DNA from: Pseudoalteromonas rhizosphaerae
Lineage (GTDB): Bacteria > Pseudomonadota > Gammaproteobacteria > Enterobacterales > Alteromonadaceae
Reading direction: 5' to 3'
Assembly (NCBI RefSeq): GCF_902498845.1
Contig: NZ_CABVLM010000016.1
Coordinates: 1-64,000, forward strand
Length of the DNA stretch: 64,000 nucleotides
Of this stretch, positions 1 through 7,710 are shown in pieces. The position numbers and the translations under genes are program-made. The stretch's first letter is position 1; every line of letters begins with the position of its first letter. The notes beneath the pieces were generated by a model. It saw only the letters and a program-made list of their open reading frames with translations. It had not been told where the DNA came from and searched no databases.

Positions 1-127
1 TTCACAAGGTTTAGTGTCATTGAGGGATATTTGGATCAATATTCATTACGGGAGATGAACCGCCCATTGCGGACCCGCATGATGGGTGGTGTGGGGGCTG
101 GAGGTTAGAGACCTCCGGCTACCCGAT
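1..127 (+). mobile_element. 3' end of a group II intron (domains V and VI)
   Basis: Bases 59-90 fold as a domain V-like hairpin: a 9-bp lower stem (59-67 with 82-90, one G-U pair), a two-base bulge (80-81), an upper stem (68-71 with 76-79) and a four-base loop. The lower stem contains C-G-C at 61-63, which could be the CGC catalytic triad known in class IIC introns. A domain VI-like hairpin follows (100-105 with 111-116), with a candidate branch-point A at 121 and a 3' end GAT at 125-127, seven bases from that A. The reading frame from base 1 is open to a stop at 106-108, but I cannot show it belongs to the intron's reverse transcriptase. The rest of the intron lies outside the window. Class assignment is inference. 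Confidence 0.6.
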
Positions 128-134
128 TATGTTT

Positions 135-437
135 TTAGTAGGTGGCAACTTCACTTAACCACCAGTTTAATTCGTCGTCTAACTGCCAGATTTCAGGAGC
201 AACACAAGACTTTTGAATCACTCTTTCTTCAGAGTGAATATCAAGCGCTTCAAGTTCTAATTCTCCGGTTTCCCAAAGGGTTGCTCTGGCGACAAGCTTA
301 TCGGTATCTAAATCTATGTATCGTGCTTTCTTGGAATCACCAAGTTCGCCTGTGATGGATGCTTCATAGCCCTCACAAGTGAATATTTTCTGCTTTGATA
401 ACTTCCACACTTCTAAGTGCTTTAATAGCTCATTCAT
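135..437 (-). CDS. small cassette-like protein, possibly TriTu-type immunity protein
   Basis: This 100-residue acidic, soluble protein has no signal peptide or membrane segment. It lies on the opposite strand to intI and just in front of it, where the first gene cassette of an integron array should be, and in the direction expected for cassette genes. The central part (about residues 38-70, with ARATLWETGELELEALD) recalls, from memory, small proteins annotated as TriTu-family immunity proteins, often seen in cassette arrays; I could not test this. The stop codon lies only seven bases from the group II intron end, so any attC site would be interrupted or displaced by the intron. There is no clear Shine-Dalgarno before the ATG at 437, which is common in cassettes. 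The function is not established. Confidence 0.6.
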   Translation of the reverse strand: MNELLKHLEVWKLSKQKIFTCEGYEASITGELGDSKKARYIDLDTDKLVARATLWETGELELEALDIHSEERVIQKSCVAPEIWQLDDELNWWLSEVATY

Positions 438-656
438 AGTTTTTTAAACATAACAATTTTGTAGTGCGCGCGTCGCGCATATTTCTGCCGATGTCACGCT
501 CATGTATACAATAAGTATATTTTTAACAAATAACATAATGTATTGCCAGCTATAATTTTTTATTGTTCCTAAAGATATTCAGAAAAAAGAAAATGCGCTC
601 GTCGCTCATTTTCTTGAATATGGGAGCCAAACAACTACACTGTACACATATACAGC
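438..656. promoter_or_regulatory. integron attI/promoter region between cassette gene and intI
   Basis: This 219-bp AT-rich gap separates the divergent cassette-like gene and intI, where attI and the intI promoter should lie. Two related 16-bp GC-rich motifs, matching at 14 of 16 positions, sit at 465-480 and 594-609 in direct orientation. The second forms the loop and stem base of a 9-bp inverted repeat (587-595 with 607-615). A GTTATGT on the minus strand (454-448) is a possible recombination point, but it does not fit the GTTRRRY consensus exactly. The attI site itself is therefore inferred from position only. Confidence 0.4.
640..655 (+). promoter_or_regulatory. LexA (SOS) box of intI
   Basis: CTGT-N8-ACAG is present as an exact palindromic LexA consensus (CTGT at 640-643, ACAG at 652-655). 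It lies 19 bases upstream of the preferred integrase start at 675. SOS control of integron integrases through a LexA site overlapping the intI promoter is established in Vibrio and in mobile integrons, so repression by LexA and induction by DNA damage is the expected behaviour here. Confidence 0.85.
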
Positions 657-674
657 ATGACTATTGGTGATGAC

Positions 675-1646
675 ATGAAAACGCGCTCCCCATTTTTAAA
701 TTATATCGCTGATTATATGTTGGTACGTCAGTATTCATTACGTACCGTGGACACCTACCTGAGATGGATTGCATCTTATATCCATTTTCATGATAAGCGC
801 CACCCGGCCTCAATGGGAGACAATGAAGTCGAACGCTATCTAGAACACTTAGTGTTAAAGCAAAACGTTGCACCGCGTACGCAAGCAACGGCTCTCAATT
901 CATTGTCATTTTTATATAAGCACATAATAAAAAATGAGCTGTCGTTAAACTTAAATTTTGCTCGCAGTAAAAAACAAGCAAAACTGCCTGTCGTGATGAC
1001 CCCAGAAGAAGTCAAAATATTAATGGCTCATTTAAATAAACGCTATTATTTAATTGCTGCCCTTATGTATGGAAGTGGTTTAAGAGTAATGGAAGCTGTG
1101 CAATTAAGAGTGAAAGATATTGATTTTGATTATAAATGTATTCAAGTATGGAATGGCAAAGGCAATAAACACCGTATTGTTACGTTGGCCACAGAGCTAA
1201 TTCCTATGCTGAGAACTCAAATTTTAAACGTTGATGACTATTTAAAACTTGATTTAAAGAATACCGATTATGCTGGCGTATGGATGCCATATGCTTTAAC
1301 AAAAAAATATCCTTGCGCCGCAAAATCAATTGCGTGGCAGTATTTATTTCCCTCTCATATATTAAGTACAGATCCTCAAAGTGGTGAAATAAGACGACAT
1401 CATTTTCATCACTCGTGCATAAGAAAAGAAGTAAAGAAAGCAGTTCAAAAATCGGGATTAACAAAAATAATAACACCGCATACCTTGCGTCATTCATTTG
1501 CAACGCATCTATTGCAAAGTGGCGCCGATATCAGAACAGTTCAAGCTCAGCTTGGCCATTCTGATGTCAAAACAACACAAATATATACTCATGTTTTACA
1601 GCAAGGAGCAAATTGCGTAGTGAGCCCCTTAAGTAAAATATTTTAA
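675..1646 (+). CDS. intI: integron integrase IntI (tyrosine recombinase)
   Basis: IntI catalyses insertion and excision of gene cassettes at attI and attC sites. The 323-residue product has the SAM-like N-terminal core-binding domain and a C-terminal catalytic domain. Counted from the preferred start, the tyrosine recombinase residues are R137 (GSGLR), H269 and R272 (HTLRH), H295 (LGH) and the nucleophile Y304 (IYTHV). The extra segment that separates IntI from other XerC-like recombinases is present at about residues 205-250 (KYPCA, WQYLFPS, RRHH). I prefer the ATG at 675, preceded by GGTGA, over an in-frame ATG at 657, because 657 directly abuts the LexA box and known IntI proteins begin close to MK-x-SPFL. 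The gene looks intact. It reads away from the putative array, as in Vibrio chromosomal integrons. Confidence 0.95.
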   Translation: MKTRSPFLNYIADYMLVRQYSLRTVDTYLRWIASYIHFHDKRHPASMGDNEVERYLEHLVLKQNVAPRTQATALNSLSFLYKHIIKNELSLNLNFARSKKQAKLPVVMTPEEVKILMAHLNKRYYLIAALMYGSGLRVMEAVQLRVKDIDFDYKCIQVWNGKGNKHRIVTLATELIPMLRTQILNVDDYLKLDLKNTDYAGVWMPYALTKKYPCAAKSIAWQYLFPSHILSTDPQSGEIRRHHFHHSCIRKEVKKAVQKSGLTKIITPHTLRHSFATHLLQSGADIRTVQAQLGHSDVKTTQIYTHVLQQGANCVVSPLSKIF

Positions 1647-1789
1647 ACTTTATCAATGTTCGCTTCACGCCAAAAGTATGATGAAAAAGCACGTCTATTT
1701 GATTAAAAAATGATGCCATTACAATTTTGATGAGAATTCACCAAAAAGCGCATTGTGAGAACGTAGTATTGGTGATTTTTAGATAATTT

Positions 1790-1828
1790 AAAAGGGAAAT
1801 TTACAACACCCAAATGAGGAATTTGGGT
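1790..1828 (-). terminator. terminator of the 4.5S RNA gene
   Basis: A perfect 8-bp stem (1808-1815 with 1821-1828, loop of five) lies directly after the 3' end of the SRP RNA on the minus strand. A T-rich but interrupted tract follows. It fits a factor-independent terminator for ffs. Confidence 0.7.
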
Positions 1829-1938
1829 GGCAGTCTTACCAGCCACATCTCGGCACACACGTCACAAACTGTGGCTGCTCCCTTCCGGGCCTGACCAGGT
1901 TCGCCTGCTAGTGTTGCGAGAGGACCAATAAGACTACC
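1829..1938 (-). ncRNA. ffs: 4.5S signal recognition particle RNA
   Basis: This is the small bacterial SRP RNA that pairs with Ffh protein to target nascent inner-membrane proteins to FtsY and SecYEG. On the minus strand the conserved apical domain is present: CAGG, then GGTCAGG and CCGGAAGG, then AGCAGCC, at about 1873-1900. The two ends close on themselves: GGTAGTCTTA at the 5' end pairs over ten positions with TAAGACTGCC at the 3' end, with one G-U pair. The mature length is about 110 nt, close to E. coli 4.5S RNA (114 nt). The ends are inferred from this helix. A promoter and a terminator flank the gene. Confidence 0.93.
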
Positions 1939-1966
1939 ATTGAGGGCCTTGGTTGGCGCGGGAGGG

Positions 1967-1995
1967 ATTATCTCTACTTTTGCTGTGTTATTCAA
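1967..1995 (-). promoter_or_regulatory. sigma-70 promoter of ffs with GC-rich discriminator
   Basis: On the minus strand TTGAAT (1995-1990) and GATAAT (1972-1967) are separated by 17 bases, followed by a C/G-rich discriminator. About 20 bases would separate the likely transcription start from the mature 5' end at 1938. That agrees with the short 5' leader removed by RNase P in E. coli. The GC-rich discriminator suggests stringent control (inference). Confidence 0.65.
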
Positions 1996-2007
1996 GGGGA
2001 AACACAA

Positions 2008-2052
2008 AAAGAAAGTGCGATTGCATGTTAAACATACAATCGCACTGTTTTT
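2008..2052 (-). terminator. terminator after the DUF3014 gene
   Basis: A perfect 10-bp stem (2014-2023 with 2037-2046) lies 25 bases beyond the stop codon of the minus-strand gene. It is followed on the minus strand by TTTCTTTTT. A T run also flanks it on the plus side, so it could act in both directions. Confidence 0.8.
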
Positions 2053-2070
2053 TAAACGATTTAAGTAAGA

Positions 2071-2946
2071 TTATTGATTATCTAACTCTTTTTTTACGTT
2101 GCGTAGTACAGCTTTTATTTTTTTCATGTTTTCAGGGCCCATGCGTAGCAGTTGTTTTTGTGCCGCCGGTAGGCGTTCCCATTCTGAGTAAGCATATTGA
2201 TAAGTGACTGAATCACGTAACAGTGGCATATCCCCTTTTGGCTCTGGGGTATCTAGCAGCAATTCTATGGCGTCAGTAAGTGTTTGATTAAACGCATCAC
2301 CTTGATAGCCTATTTCTGTATATGCATCATTGATAAGTGGTTTGTACTCATCGTATAAACGTACGATTTGTGCTGCACTCATGCTAGTAAAGATTTTTAC
2401 ATAAGGGGTATAACGCTCATAGCTGTTTGGATCAATGGTAAGAATATCACCCTCTACTACACTAAAGCCTTCTTCTAACTTAATAACGGGAGTGTGTTTT
2501 TGGGCAATTTTACCTTTGGCAAGATTATCTATAAATACCACACCGCGACGAATAACATCGTCGTTTATAACCAAACTCATAGCTGCATCACCTAAGTATT
2601 CGTCTAACTTAGCAACAACGACAGGATCGCTTTCATCAAGAGTAGGTAGTGGTTCTACTTGCGGCTCAGGCTCTACTGGGCGTGGTGTTGGCACGGCTAA
2701 ATCAGCAGGCTTTTCAGGATTAACAGATGGGGCATTAACAACCGGATCGTTCTCTGGTTTTAGCTCCATCATGGGGCGCTCTGCTACGGGTTGCTCAACT
2801 TCGGTTGCTGTTTGTGACTCATCACTTGAGTTTAATAACACAAACGCTGCAGCAATAATGATAATAATTAAAATGATGCCTGCAAATAAAAGGTTATTAT
2901 TCGGTGGACGTTTTTGAACATCTGACGCTGATGGTTGATCTGACAT
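2071..2946 (-). CDS. DUF3014 domain membrane-anchored protein
   Basis: This 291-residue protein has one hydrophobic segment at about residues 20-39 (an isoleucine-rich run after NNNLLFAG). A proline/glutamate-rich linker follows to about residue 100, then a folded C-terminal domain. The order suggests a short cytoplasmic N-terminus, one membrane anchor and a periplasmic domain. The C-terminal domain matches my recollection of DUF3014 (LDESDPVV near 102, RRGVVFIDNLAKG near 133, GFSVVEGD near 159). No function is known for the family. A GGAG Shine-Dalgarno five bases before the ATG supports the start. The gene is monocistronic, with its own terminator, and divergent from the patatin gene. Confidence 0.75.
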   Translation of the reverse strand: MSDQPSASDVQKRPPNNNLLFAGIILIIIIIAAAFVLLNSSDESQTATEVEQPVAERPMMELKPENDPVVNAPSVNPEKPADLAVPTPRPVEPEPQVEPLPTLDESDPVVVAKLDEYLGDAAMSLVINDDVIRRGVVFIDNLAKGKIAQKHTPVIKLEEGFSVVEGDILTIDPNSYERYTPYVKIFTSMSAAQIVRLYDEYKPLINDAYTEIGYQGDAFNQTLTDAIELLLDTPEPKGDMPLLRDSVTYQYAYSEWERLPAAQKQLLRMGPENMKKIKAVLRNVKKELDNQ

Positions 2947-3130
2947 ACGAACTCCATAAATATTAAAATGCGATAACAGTAAGAGTACCCTAAATGGATT
3001 TAATTCATAGCCTACACTAATAATTATTAACGTAGCTAAGGTATCCTTTGATTCTTCTAGCTTAAAGACTTACAGTTAATAAATAAAGTAAAGACGCTTA
3101 ACCGCTTAATTGCAACGACGAAACTCAACT

Positions 3131-4276
3131 ATGAAAATCAAGCAAATCGATAAAAACAAACCTAAAGTTGCTCTGTTACTGACCGGTGGTGGTGCACGTG
3201 CCGCTTACCAAGTTGGGGTTCTTAAAGCGCTCGCGCAAAGTATGCCGCGTACCGCCCCGCTACCATTTACTATTATTAATGGTACATCTGCCGGAGCGAT
3301 CAATTCAGCCGCGCTAGCAAGCTATGCTTCATGCACCCATTTGGCGGTACGTAAACTGGAATCTGTTTGGAAAAACTTTTCTACGTCAATGGTATATAAA
3401 AGTGATTTTATCAGCGTGTTTGGCCATTTAATGCGTAACATGCTGACCAGTTTTCAATCTGAACATATTAATCATCCACCAGCGAGCTTGTTGAATAATC
3501 AGCCTTTACGTAATTTACTTAATGAAATTTTAGATTTAACTCGCATTGAGCGTAATTTACACCGTAATTATTTAGATGCGCTGTCAATCACCGCATCAAG
3601 CTATACCACGGGTGATTCTGTGGCGTTTTTTCAATCTAATACACAATCACCTTGGCGGCGCGCTAAACGCGAAGGCCAAGCGACCCGTATTAACGTTGAA
3701 CATTTAATGGCGTCCAGTGCAATTCCTATGGTGTTTCCGAGCGTAAATGTATACAACCACTACTTTGGTGATGGCTCTATTCACCAATTGTCGCCACTGA
3801 GTCCATGTGTCCATTTAGGCGCTGAAAAAATATTTATTATTGGTGTTGATCAGCCCAAAGAAGCTCATCCGCCGGGTTATCTCCCTCACTTCCCAGGGTT
3901 ATCCTCAATTGCGGGCCATTTGCTCGACAGTGTGTTTACCGACACCTTACAGTCAGATCTTGAGCGCCTTGAACGAATTAACCGAACTTTAGGTTTGTTA
4001 CCTGGGCGTGATAAACACCAAGAATTAAAGCAAATACAAAGTTTTGTGATCAATCCATCAGAAAACTTTAACGCCATTGCTGCAAACTATTACGGTGATA
4101 TGCCTTTAGCCATTAAAATATTACTGCGCATGATCGGGGTTAAAAAACGTTCTCAATCGAGTTTAACCAGTTACTTATTGTTTGAAAAACGCTATACCCA
4201 GCATTTGATTGAAATTGGTTATAAAGATGGTTTAGAGAAACTGCCACAGATACGCGAATTTTTAGAGCTCGATTAA
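3131..4276 (+). CDS. patatin-like phospholipase
   Basis: This is a predicted lipid acyl hydrolase of the patatin/RssA-like family, cytoplasmic or membrane-associated, 381 residues. The Ser-Asp dyad is visible: GTSAG at 51-55 with nucleophile S53, and D214 in GDGS. The oxyanion glycine loop GGGAR is at 19-23. A C-terminal extension of about 120 residues after the catalytic domain is typical of this subgroup. No signal peptide is present. The ATG at 3131 is preferred over an in-frame TTG at 3110, because the conserved fold starts about ten residues after it; neither has a strong Shine-Dalgarno. The gene ends 14 bases before the stop of the convergent antiporter gene. The substrate is unknown. 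Confidence 0.88.
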   Translation: MKIKQIDKNKPKVALLLTGGGARAAYQVGVLKALAQSMPRTAPLPFTIINGTSAGAINSAALASYASCTHLAVRKLESVWKNFSTSMVYKSDFISVFGHLMRNMLTSFQSEHINHPPASLLNNQPLRNLLNEILDLTRIERNLHRNYLDALSITASSYTTGDSVAFFQSNTQSPWRRAKREGQATRINVEHLMASSAIPMVFPSVNVYNHYFGDGSIHQLSPLSPCVHLGAEKIFIIGVDQPKEAHPPGYLPHFPGLSSIAGHLLDSVFTDTLQSDLERLERINRTLGLLPGRDKHQELKQIQSFVINPSENFNAIAANYYGDMPLAIKILLRMIGVKKRSQSSLTSYLLFEKRYTQHLIEIGYKDGLEKLPQIREFLELD

Positions 4277-4290
4277 CAGTTAACGATTCA

Positions 4291-6267
4291 CTAATCCGTA
4301 CCATCGAGTAAATAGCACTCTACCCGCTCTACTCGTCGAGGTTTACCTTGTAGTACAAGAATATCTCCGGCGAGTAAAATAGTGTGCAGCGATGGACTCT
4401 CAATTTCACGATCTTTGCGCCGTAATGCTCGCACTGATACTTTACGTTTTTCGAGATTTAATTCATTAATATTTTTAGCAACCGCAAAAGCATGTTCAGG
4501 CAGTGCTATTACGTGTAAATACTCAAGCCGCTCGGCATTGTTTTCTTCACTATCAAATTTATCTCCGGCAAAAAAACCATGTAAAAATTGATAGCGATTC
4601 CGCCGCTCTTTACTAACCCGCCTAACAATACGCGACATTGGTACGCCCGACATAGACAACACGTGCGACACTAACATTAAGCTCGCTTCCAGCGTTTCTG
4701 GCACCACCTCAGTCACGCCAAGCTCTTTGAGTGCTTCGAGATGACTATCATCGCGCATACGTACCAGTATTTTCACGTCAGGAGCTATTTGCTTTATCGC
4801 ATCGATCACGATTTGCGCATGTTCAAAATCGGTGAAAGTAATGATCACTAGTCGAGCTCGTTCGACTCCTGCTGATTTTAAAATATCTTTTTGTTTTACA
4901 TGACCAAAAATAACGGGCTCTCCAGCTGCTTTGGCCTCTTGAACTAGTATTGGGTTACTTTCAACAGCAACATACTCTATTGCTTCTGGCTTTAAAAACC
5001 GCGCAATAGTTTGCCCAACCCGAGAGAACCCACAGATCACTACATGGTTTTGATACAAGGTGCTACTGTTAGGCTGTTGCTGCCACTCACCGCTGGGGGT
5101 TTTTAATACCCCAAGTTGTTTTAATAACCAAGGCGTCGATTCTATTAAATAAGGTGTTAAGCCCATCGACATGACTGCAATAGCAATTAAAAATGAGGCG
5201 TGATCTAAAGCTAATAATTGGTGTTTAGTAGCAAGCGCAATTAATACAAAACCAAACTCGCCCATTTGCCACAGCATGATGCCTGCTGCAATTGCATCTT
5301 GTTTTCGCTCGCCCATCAGTTGCGCTAAGAAAGTAATAACACCAATTTTTAATACTAGCATTAGCGCTAATGCAGCCACTATCCAATACCATACACCAAA
5401 CACATATAGAATATCGAGCTGCATGCCGACAGTGACAAAAAATAGGCCCATTAAAATATCGCGAAATGGTCGAATATCAGCTTCTAATTGATGTCGGTAC
5501 TGGCTTTCGCCGAGCATCATTCCTGCTAAAAATGCGCCCAGCGCCATCGATAAGCCAAATAAATACGTTAAGCCTGCGGCAAATAAGGCAACCACTAAAG
5601 TAGTCAAAACAAACAATTCATCGGTGCGCATTAATGCAACTTCGCTAAAGACTTTTGGCAATACCCACTTGCCTATCATCCATAACAACAAACATACAAA
5701 CGCGCCTTTAGTTAAAGCGAAAGTCAGCGCCCAGGCAATGCCTTCAGTACCACTGCTTTGGGCCAGTAAAGGTAAAGTAATCAGTAACGGCACCACCGCA
5801 ATATCTTGAAATAATAACATTCCGATAGCGAGCTGCCCTCGCCGCTGTTTAAGTTCGCCGGTTTCTTTAAGTAATTTAACCACCACCGCTGTTGATGACA
5901 GCGCCATTAATGTCGCGATAGTAAAACTACTCAGCACAGACAAATCCATCAGCAATAAAATCAGCATAAATACAATACTTGTAACTATTACTTGCAACGT
6001 GCCCAAGCCAAATACAATATTGCGCATTGCCATTAAGCGGCCAACAGAAAACTCCAGCCCTAAACTAAATAATAAAAATACAATACCAAGCTCAGCTACA
6101 AAATGTATTTCATGACTTTGCGCCATCCAGCCAATACCATGACTACCCGCTAATAAGCCAGTAGCAAGGTAGGCGAGGATCGGCGGTAAGCCAATGCGCT
6201 TAAATAACCATACCAGCACCACAGCAGCCAGTAATAAGCCAAATATTTGAGCCAATACACTTTGCAA
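4291..6267 (-). CDS. CPA2-family cation/proton antiporter with RCK (TrkA) domains
   Basis: This 658-residue inner-membrane protein exchanges monovalent cations, probably K+, for protons, as in the KefB/KefC/YbaL group. About 12-13 hydrophobic segments fill residues 1-385. A TrkA-N nucleotide-binding domain follows, with a Rossmann start (VVICGFSRVGQTIA) near residue 410, and then a TrkA-C-like domain from about 575. The start is a TTG at 6267, supported by GGAGG five bases upstream; no better ATG exists in frame. KefB/C quenching residues were not verified and no kefF/kefG partner gene is adjacent, so glutathione gating cannot be claimed. The protein is longer than E. coli KefB (601). Confidence 0.88.
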   Translation of the reverse strand: MQSVLAQIFGLLLAAVVLVWLFKRIGLPPILAYLATGLLAGSHGIGWMAQSHEIHFVAELGIVFLLFSLGLEFSVGRLMAMRNIVFGLGTLQVIVTSIVFMLILLLMDLSVLSSFTIATLMALSSTAVVVKLLKETGELKQRRGQLAIGMLLFQDIAVVPLLITLPLLAQSSGTEGIAWALTFALTKGAFVCLLLWMIGKWVLPKVFSEVALMRTDELFVLTTLVVALFAAGLTYLFGLSMALGAFLAGMMLGESQYRHQLEADIRPFRDILMGLFFVTVGMQLDILYVFGVWYWIVAALALMLVLKIGVITFLAQLMGERKQDAIAAGIMLWQMGEFGFVLIALATKHQLLALDHASFLIAIAVMSMGLTPYLIESTPWLLKQLGVLKTPSGEWQQQPNSSTLYQNHVVICGFSRVGQTIARFLKPEAIEYVAVESNPILVQEAKAAGEPVIFGHVKQKDILKSAGVERARLVIITFTDFEHAQIVIDAIKQIAPDVKILVRMRDDSHLEALKELGVTEVVPETLEASLMLVSHVLSMSGVPMSRIVRRVSKERRNRYQFLHGFFAGDKFDSEENNAERLEYLHVIALPEHAFAVAKNINELNLEKRKVSVRALRRKDREIESPSLHTILLAGDILVLQGKPRRVERVECYLLDGTD

Positions 6268-6417
6268 ATAAACCTCCTATTTATATTATTGCCATACCGT
6301 CAAAATTTTAGCTGCTTAAGAGTTAACTATAGCAACTATCTGTTTTTCAGCCAGTTTGGAATAGTGGCACAAAAATCGCTTAGGAAAGTAATAACAAACT
6401 CCTAGGGGGAGAAAACC

Positions 6418-7314
6418 ATGGAAAATGTCCATATTTTGACGCAGCGCATCTCAGCACGTGGCGAGTTCCTGCCGTTTTCGGCAGAGCATTACCGTAATAA
6501 TGAGCCCGCAGCTATCCATAGTTTGCTCGAGAAACTGCAAACAACGTTGAACATAGAAGAGCTACTAACGATTTATGCTGAACACGCAAAGCAGCTTATT
6601 AATTTTTCAGGCTTGCAGTTTCAGTCATCTCTTGGGGTGGCACAAATTGCTAATAGTGATAACAGCAAACCGCCATATTCATTTAATTTAGACATAAATA
6701 ATGAACATTTAGGACAGCTTATCTATTTTTGCCAATATCCGCTTTCGGGCAATATTGAACAAAAGTTAGTTGGCTTACACTGCGCATTGGTTTACCCATT
6801 ACGCAATGCATTAATGTATAGCCGCGTACTAAAACTAGCGACTAAAGACACCTTAACAGGGCTTAATAATCGTAGTCAGTTTGATGCTATTTTGACGCAA
6901 AAATTAGAGCGCTTTCGCCGCCATCATCGCCCATTTAGTTTAATGTTGTTAGATTTAGATAACTTTAAACAAGTTAATGATAGCTACGGTCATAAAATTG
7001 GCGATGACGTATTACAAGAGTTTGCCAACGTTTTATGCAGTAGTATTCGCGGCACAGATTCTGTATTTCGTTTTGGTGGTGATGAGTTTGCAGTATTAAT
7101 TGATGATCCTGAATTTACCACAAATAAAGTGATTGCTCAGCGAGTGATGCAGTTAGTGGCGCAGTCAAGTTTAATGAAACAATATGAAGTCACCACCAGC
7201 ATTGGATTTACCTTGGCAAACAGCAAAGATTGTGAGAATGAGATTTTTGCCCGCGCCGATAAAGGTTTATACAAGGCCAAAGCATCAGGGCGTAACTGCG
7301 CTAAAGCGTATTAA
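6418..7314 (+). CDS. diguanylate cyclase (GGDEF) with GAF-like N-terminus
   Basis: The product is predicted to make cyclic di-GMP from two GTP. It has 298 residues. Residues about 30-135 form a soluble sensor-like region resembling a GAF fold, although no ligand residues are recognisable. The GGDEF domain begins at DTLTGLNNR (about 144). The active-site motif GGDEF is intact at 220-224, with an RxxD inhibitory site (RGTD, 211-214) exactly five residues before it, so product feedback inhibition is expected. No EAL domain or membrane segment is present. A strong AGGGGGAG Shine-Dalgarno precedes the ATG. The gene stands alone, divergent from the antiporter gene. Confidence 0.92.
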   Translation: MENVHILTQRISARGEFLPFSAEHYRNNEPAAIHSLLEKLQTTLNIEELLTIYAEHAKQLINFSGLQFQSSLGVAQIANSDNSKPPYSFNLDINNEHLGQLIYFCQYPLSGNIEQKLVGLHCALVYPLRNALMYSRVLKLATKDTLTGLNNRSQFDAILTQKLERFRRHHRPFSLMLLDLDNFKQVNDSYGHKIGDDVLQEFANVLCSSIRGTDSVFRFGGDEFAVLIDDPEFTTNKVIAQRVMQLVAQSSLMKQYEVTTSIGFTLANSKDCENEIFARADKGLYKAKASGRNCAKAY

Positions 7315-7317
7315 TTA

Positions 7318-7353
7318 AAGGTAAGCCTAGTTCCCCCCCTAGGCCTTACTTTG
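7318..7353. terminator. hairpin between convergent genes
   Basis: A GC-rich stem (7321-7330 with 7339-7349, one bulged C) sits between the convergent cyclase and small membrane-protein genes. The T tracts on both sides are short, so it may act as a weak bidirectional terminator. Confidence 0.55.
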
Positions 7354-7362
7354 ATACTTATA

Positions 7363-7710
7363 CTAACTTTTTGACTTGACCAATAACTTATAGCCTAATA
7401 GTGCTAAGCAAAAACCAAAAAAGAAACCACTAATTAGGTATAACAAAGCAGCCATGCTGGTCAGTGGTACAACAATGACCATTAATAATGGAATACTCAC
7501 CCCAACAATAAAAAATAGTCCGCCTTTACCTAACCAGTACGCAATTAAAATAATCGCACACACCAAACCACCTGCAACCGAATACGCTAACGTTAATAGC
7601 GCCAGCTCAAACATTACCGTGGCAATGCCCGCTATAACGGCTGTAACTATAAGCCCTAACGGTGCTTTATTGACTAGTGATAAACCAACGTGTGGCTGTG
7701 ACGTTGTCAT
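7363..7710 (-). CDS. small four-helix membrane protein, unknown function
   Basis: This 115-residue protein is almost entirely hydrophobic, with about four predicted membrane segments (near 18-38, 42-62, 67-87, 88-108) and a basic C-terminus (KLLVKSKS). I do not recognise the family. The ATG at 7710 overlaps the tilS stop codon as ATGA and has GGGAG nine bases upstream inside tilS, so it is probably translationally coupled to tilS. An in-frame TTG at 7725 is less likely because the Shine-Dalgarno lies downstream of it. A biochemical link to tRNA lysidine formation is not implied. Confidence 0.7.
   Translation of the reverse strand: MTTSQPHVGLSLVNKAPLGLIVTAVIAGIATVMFELALLTLAYSVAGGLVCAIILIAYWLGKGGLFFIVGVSIPLLMVIVVPLTSMAALLYLISGFFFGFCLALLGYKLLVKSKS

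Noticed and set aside
657..674. Longer IntI start at 657
   Set aside because: It begins one base after the LexA box, lacks a Shine-Dalgarno and adds six residues not expected in the family.
2435..2917. 160-codon plus-strand frame opposite the DUF3014 gene
   Set aside because: Ser/Thr-rich shadow of the proline/glutamate-rich linker; no start signal or recognisable domain.
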